Below are positions 3,694-6,717 of a stretch of 6,717 bases of DNA, piece after piece; position 1 is the first letter of the stretch, and each line of letters begins with the position of its first letter. The DNA comes from a candidate division Zixibacteria bacterium RBG_16_43_9 (lineage in GTDB: Bacteria; Zixibacteria; MSB-5A5; RBG-16-43-9). The stretch is taken from assembly GCA_001775355.1 (NCBI GenBank), contig MEWM01000131.1, positions 2,149-8,865 on the forward strand, written 5' to 3'. The notes under the pieces are model-generated. The model was not told where the DNA came from, ran no database searches, and worked only from the letters and a program-made list of their open reading frames with translations. The translations under genes and the position numbers were made by a program.

Positions 3694-6159
3694 CTATTGT
3701 CCGCCTGTGGCGGATGAACCTTCTTCTTCCTCGCTTTTCACAACTCTCGCCACTGCCACCACCCTGTCTCCTTCATCCAGGCTGATCAGCTTAACTCCCT
3801 GGGTGTTCCTTCCAATCTCCTTTATGGATTTGACCGGCTGTCTTATGATCATTCCCTTTTCGGTTATAAGCATCAGCTCATCGTCTTCTAACACTTCCTT
3901 TAGAGCCACAACTTTACCGTTCCTCTCATTGGTCTTTACGTTTATGACCCCTTTCCCGCCTCGATTTGTTACCCGGTAATCGGAAATTGGAGTCCTCTTG
4001 CCAAAACCGTTTTCAGTTACTACTAATAATGTTGCATCCCTTTTTATCACCACCATCCCTACAACCACGTCTTTATCCCTTAAGGAAACCCCTCTAACTC
4101 CGTAAGCAGTTCTCCCCATACTTCTGACCTTATCCTCTGGGAACCTTATTGCCAGCCCTTCTTTTGTGCCCAAGACTATGTCGCAGGTTCCATCAGTGAT
4201 GGTGGCATCGATCAGCTCATCCCCTTCATCTATATTGATGGCGTTTATTCCACCTCGTCGAGGGTTAGAGAAGGCAGAAAGCTCAGTTTTTTTGATGGTC
4301 CCGTTTTTAGTTGCCATCACCACATAATGCTTCTCATCGAACTCCTTGACTGGCGCAAAAGCCCTTATTCTTTCACCTTCGGCTAATTCCAGAAGATTGG
4401 TAATCGATTTCCCCTTGGTAACCCTGCCTCCAACTGGGATCTCGTGAACTTTAAGCCAGTGGCATTTCCCGGTATTAGTGAAAAAGAGGATATAATCATG
4501 AGTTGAGGCGATGAATAAATGTTCGACAAAATCCTCCTCCCTGGTCTCCATCCCTATGACCCCTTTTCCACCGCGCCCCTGTCTTCTGTAAGCGTCTATA
4601 CCTAATCTCTTGATATACCCATTATGGGATATGGTGATCAGCATGTTCTCTTCTGCAATCAGGTCCTCTATGGTGAACTCCTCCTCTTCTTCCTTGATCT
4701 CAGTCCTTCTCTGGTCCCCATAATTTTTCTTTAAAGTCAGAAGCTCTTCTTTGATTATATTCATCCGCTTGGTTTTACTTTCCAGGATACCTTTAAAAGT
4801 AGCGATCAGCTTGATCAGCTCTAAATATTCCTCTTCAACCTTTTTCCTCTCGAGCCCTGTGAGCCTCTGCAGTCTCATATCCAGTATTGCCTGGGCTTGA
4901 ATCTCTGACATCTTGAATTTATTCATCAGCCCTTCTTTTGCCTCAGCCGGGTCTTTAGAGGCTCGGATCAGTTTTATAACCGCATCGATATTGTCCAGAG
5001 CGATCTTTAAACCTTCTAAGATGTGTGCCCTTTTTTCTGCCTCGGCTAACTCGTATTTTGTCCTCCTGGTTATGACCGTATGCCGGTGCTCTATAAATAA
5101 GGAAAGCAGCTCCTTTAGATTTAAAACCTTTGGTACCCCATCCACTAAGGCTATGGTTATCACTCCGAAGGTGGTCTGCATCTGGGTATGGTTAAAAAGC
5201 TGATTTAAGATTATCTCAGCTTGTGATTCCCTTTTTAGCTCTATAACTATCCTCATCCCCTCCCGGTCTGACTCATCCCTCAGGTCTGAGATCCCTTCGA
5301 TAACCTTATTGTTGACCAGCTCGGCAATCTTTTCCAAAAGATTTGATTTATTTATCTGATAAGGTATCTCAGTTACGATGATGCTCTCTTTTCCGGATTT
5401 TTGCTTTTCTATACTTGCCCTTGCCCTCAAGACCAGACGACCTCTGCCGGTTTTAAAGTATTCTTTTATCCCGCCTCTTCCATAAATAATGCCGCCAGTC
5501 GGGAAATCGGGTCCCTGGATATATTTTAATAGCTTTTGATCCTCTAATTCCGGATCATCTATCAGAGCAATCAAAGAATCGACGACTTCGGAGAGATTGT
5601 GAGTCGGAATATTGGTTGCCATGCCAACCGCAATGCCGGAGGAACCATTGCAGATTAAATTCGGGAACTTGGAGGGCAAGACCACAGGCTCATCTCTGGT
5701 CCCGTCGTAATTCGGCACAAAATCAACTGTATCCTTATCTAAATCTGCCAGCACCTCCATAGCTAAAGCGGTAAGTCTTGCCTCAGTATACCTCATTGCC
5801 GCAGGGGCATCTCCATCAATGGAGCCGAAATTTCCCTGTCCATCTACTAAAGGATACCTCATATTGAAATCCTGCGCCATCCGGACTAAAGTGGGATAGA
5901 CAACCTGTTCACCGTGAGGATGGTAATTACCTGAGGTATCACCTGCGATCTTGGCGCATTTACGATGAGGCCTGCCCGGAGCTAAATTCAGATCGTTCAT
6001 CGCCACCAGGATTCGGCGATTGGAAGGTTTCATCCCATCCCTCACATCCGGTAGAGCACGGGCAGTGATGACCGACATAGAATAATCTATGTAGGAGGAT
6101 TTCATCTCCTCTTCAAGCAAGACCGGGACTACTTTTTCTCTTTCTAATTCCAAAGCCAT
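3694..6159 (-). CDS. gyrA: DNA gyrase subunit A
   Basis: 821 residues from ATG. With GyrB it forms the A2B2 type II topoisomerase that introduces negative supercoils using ATP. Seen: the N-terminal breakage-reunion region (about 1-480) with [16 protein letters not shown] (16-31), [11 protein letters not shown] (41-51) and catalytic Tyr124 in [10 protein letters not shown], a coiled-coil stretch, then the C-terminal beta-pinwheel (about 505-810) with GyrA box QGRGGKG (527-533), which marks gyrase rather than ParC/topoisomerase IV. A short acidic tail SEEEEG ends the protein. In the quinolone region, [11 protein letters not shown] (80-90) has Gln85 and Pro89 where E. coli has Ser83 and Asp87. 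The start at 6159 is supported by AAGGA nine bases upstream; an in-frame TTG at 6168 would abut that site. gyrB lies just upstream with a 336-base repeat-filled gap, and an intrinsic terminator follows. Confidence 0.98.
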   Translation of the reverse strand: MALELEREKVVPVLLEEEMKSSYIDYSMSVITARALPDVRDGMKPSNRRILVAMNDLNLAPGRPHRKCAKIAGDTSGNYHPHGEQVVYPTLVRMAQDFNMRYPLVDGQGNFGSIDGDAPAAMRYTEARLTALAMEVLADLDKDTVDFVPNYDGTRDEPVVLPSKFPNLICNGSSGIAVGMATNIPTHNLSEVVDSLIALIDDPELEDQKLLKYIQGPDFPTGGIIYGRGGIKEYFKTGRGRLVLRARASIEKQKSGKESIIVTEIPYQINKSNLLEKIAELVNNKVIEGISDLRDESDREGMRIVIELKRESQAEIILNQLFNHTQMQTTFGVITIALVDGVPKVLNLKELLSLFIEHRHTVITRRTKYELAEAEKRAHILEGLKIALDNIDAVIKLIRASKDPAEAKEGLMNKFKMSEIQAQAILDMRLQRLTGLERKKVEEEYLELIKLIATFKGILESKTKRMNIIKEELLTLKKNYGDQRRTEIKEEEEEFTIEDLIAEENMLITISHNGYIKRLGIDAYRRQGRGGKGVIGMETREEDFVEHLFIASTHDYILFFTNTGKCHWLKVHEIPVGGRVTKGKSITNLLELAEGERIRAFAPVKEFDEKHYVVMATKNGTIKKTELSAFSNPRRGGINAINIDEGDELIDATITDGTCDIVLGTKEGLAIRFPEDKVRSMGRTAYGVRGVSLRDKDVVVGMVVIKRDATLLVVTENGFGKRTPISDYRVTNRGGKGVINVKTNERNGKVVALKEVLEDDELMLITEKGMIIRQPVKSIKEIGRNTQGVKLISLDEGDRVVAVARVVKSEEEEGSSATGGQ

Positions 6160-6168
6160 TGAATTCAA

Positions 6169-6173
6169 TCCTT
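6169..6173 (-). promoter_or_regulatory. Ribosome binding site deciding the gyrA start
   Basis: AAGGA on the minus strand, nine bases before the ATG at 6159. The alternative TTG at 6168 follows it with no spacing and is therefore unlikely as the start. Confidence 0.7.
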
Positions 6174-6223
6174 GTTACATTCTATGGGGTGAATCCATTT
6201 GGAGGGCCGACGGACTCACGATT

Positions 6224-6320
6224 TGTCATTCTGAGTCCCCGCAGGGGATGAAGAATCTGCGAGTGAATCAAGAGATTCTTCGGTCGTTCCGCCTTCGGCG
6301 GAGACTCCCTCAGAATGACA
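6224..6320. repeat. GTCATTCTGAG four-way-junction repeat (copy 2)
   Basis: The outer stem is TGTCATTCTGAG (6224-6235) with CTCAGAATGACA (6309-6320); the inner stem is GAAGAATCT (6250-6258) with AGATTCTTC (6273-6281). The left side-hairpin is TCCCC-GCA-GGGGA (6236-6248) and the right is TCCGCC-TTC-GGCGGA (6288-6302). The apical loop shares GAATCAA/AAATCAA-type sequence with copy 1. The side hairpins differ in sequence from the other copies yet pair fully, which supports the fold. Confidence 0.85.
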
Positions 6321-6329
6321 AGGGCCCTC

Positions 6330-6352
6330 TTAGGTCGGGCACCTTGCCCGAC
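6330..6352 (+). repeat. TTAG-hairpin, likely diverged REP-like unit
   Basis: TTAG is followed by stem GTCGGGCA (6334-6341), loop CCT and stem TGCCCGAC (6345-6352). It has the 8-bp stem placed directly after a tetranucleotide, like the GTAG units, but with one base changed in the tetranucleotide and a 3-base loop. No T-tract follows on either strand. Confidence 0.5.
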
Positions 6353-6424
6353 AAAAAGGTAAAGGTAAACCTTTACACTCCACTTTATAATCGCCCTATG
6401 GGCACTCCGCTATACATCAAAGTT

Positions 6425-6492
6425 GTAGTGGAAGGCCGTCAAGGTCTTGAGACTTCAGCCTTCCAAATTGGAGGTCTGAAGACCTCCGCTAC
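6425..6492. repeat. Inverted pair of GTAG-hairpin units after gyrB
   Basis: On the plus strand, GTAG (6425-6428) is followed by stem TGGAAGGC and its partner GCCTTCCA (6458-6465), with a 21-base loop that itself contains TCAAG/CTTGA. On the minus strand, GTAG (6492-6489), one C, then stem GGAGGTCT, loop TC, stem AGACCTCC (6487-6470). The two units are four bases apart and face each other. The element begins 3 bases after the gyrB stop codon. The stem is not followed by a T-tract, so termination here is doubtful. Confidence 0.7.
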
Positions 6493-6495
6493 ATT

Positions 6496-6717
6496 TCACA
6501 CATCCAAATTCCTCACATACTTTGCATTCTCTTCGATAAATTTCCTTCTCGGCTCGACCTGGTCTCCCATAAGGATGGTAAAGATTCGGTCAGCCTCTGC
6601 GGCATCATCTAAGGTCACCTGTAGGAGTGTCCTTTTCTCCGGATCCATTGTGGTTCTCCAGAGCTGTTCCGGATTCATCTCACCTAATCCCTTATATCTC
6701 TGGATACCGACTCCCTG
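6496..6717 (-). CDS. gyrB: DNA gyrase subunit B, C-terminal 73 residues
   Basis: Partial gene: the frame is open to the right window edge and ends at a TGA (6498-6496). Known role: the ATPase subunit of gyrase, which pairs with GyrA. The visible part is the end of the C-terminal domain: [15 protein letters not shown] (local residues 6-20), [29 protein letters not shown], and the near-terminal [12 protein letters not shown] followed by a short tail ending NLDV. The KGLGEMN motif and the EPRRxFIEENA ending are diagnostic for GyrB/ParE; adjacency to gyrA and the ending favour GyrB. The ATPase and most of the Toprim domain lie outside the window. Confidence 0.97.
   Translation of the reverse strand, partial: QGVGIQRYKGLGEMNPEQLWRTTMDPEKRTLLQVTLDDAAEADRIFTILMGDQVEPRRKFIEENAKYVRNLDV

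Larger units (their letters stand above)
6160..6495. other. 336-bp repeat-filled gap between gyrB and gyrA
   Basis: There is no gene. It contains the gyrA ribosome binding site, about 50 bases of unique sequence (6174-6223) with only a weak TAGAAT -10-like box and no -35, a GTCATTCTGAG repeat, a TTAG/GTCGGGCA hairpin, a GTAAAGGT-AA-ACCTTTAC palindrome (6359-6376), a GCCC-TAT-GGGC mini-hairpin near 6392-6402, and a GTAG-type inverted pair directly after the gyrB stop codon. No convincing terminator or promoter separates the two gyrase genes, so cotranscription is plausible. Confidence 0.8.

Noticed and set aside
18..3979. Plus-strand open frames such as 18-230, 752-1132, 2014-2328, 2531-3019 and 3635-3979
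   Set aside because: They are antisense shadows of well-supported minus-strand genes, with no family resemblance or ribosome binding site.
3694..6159. ParC (topoisomerase IV subunit A) instead of GyrA
   Set aside because: A GyrA box (QGRGGKG), a full-length pinwheel domain and the adjacent gyrB favour gyrase.
6160..6168. TTG start three codons upstream in gyrA
   Set aside because: It touches the AAGGA ribosome binding site with no spacing; the ATG at 6159 has a good nine-base spacing.
6334..6352. Intrinsic terminator between gyrB and gyrA (GTCGGGCA hairpin)
   Set aside because: There is no T-tract after the stem on either strand, so it is better read as a repeat unit.
6160..6495. Replication origin near gyrB/gyrA
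   Set aside because: No cluster of DnaA boxes (TTATCCACA-like) or AT-rich unwinding region is seen in the gap.

Overview
The window is ordinary bacterial chromosome whose gaps are packed with repeats. All six genes lie on the minus strand. Reading in the direction of transcription (from high to low coordinates), they are: the 3' end of gyrB, gyrA, a yggS-type PLP homeostasis gene, a divIVA-domain gene, a trimeric-type purine nucleoside phosphorylase, and the 5' part of a CzcD-like cation diffusion facilitator that runs off the left edge. The proteins are typical of bacteria. G+C is moderate, and the divIVA and gyrA starts have Shine-Dalgarno sequences. DivIVA with the yggS-divIVA adjacency, together with hairpin repeat types that I associate with assembled genomes of uncultured lineages, suggests a little-studied phylum (Zixibacteria/FCB-like is a guess). 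I cannot place the organism from sequence alone.

Region by region: 1-544 is the CDF transporter; 545-704 holds two repeat elements; 705-1541 is purine nucleoside phosphorylase; 1542-1814 holds three repeat elements and no credible gene; 1815-2357 is DivIVA; 2358-2505 holds one large hairpin repeat; 2506-3195 is YggS; 3196-3693 is a 498-bp block of repeats ending in the gyrA terminator; 3694-6159 is GyrA; 6160-6495 is a 336-bp repeat block between the gyrase genes; 6496-6717 is the GyrB C-terminus.

Functionally, gyrB and gyrA encode the two subunits of DNA gyrase. yggS-divIVA looks like a shortened form of the ylmE-sepF-ylmG-ylmH-divIVA cell-division cluster of Gram-positive bacteria. The phosphorylase and the metal exporter are housekeeping neighbours with no obvious link to division.

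The most interesting content is between the genes. (a) A REP-like family is built as GTAG followed by a hairpin. Four units share exactly the same 4+8+5+8 layout with different stem sequences. Units often occur as inverted pairs, and one forms the Rho-independent terminator of gyrA. (b) A second family has GTCATTCTGAG/CTCAGAATGAC ends and folds into a four-way junction whose side hairpins change sequence but keep pairing; one of its three copies is inside-out. (c) Further families (TCACAGCTGATTA ends; CCCTCTCC hairpins) occur twice each. No transposase or other likely mobiliser is encoded here. GyrA also carries Gln and Pro at the two main quinolone-contact positions.
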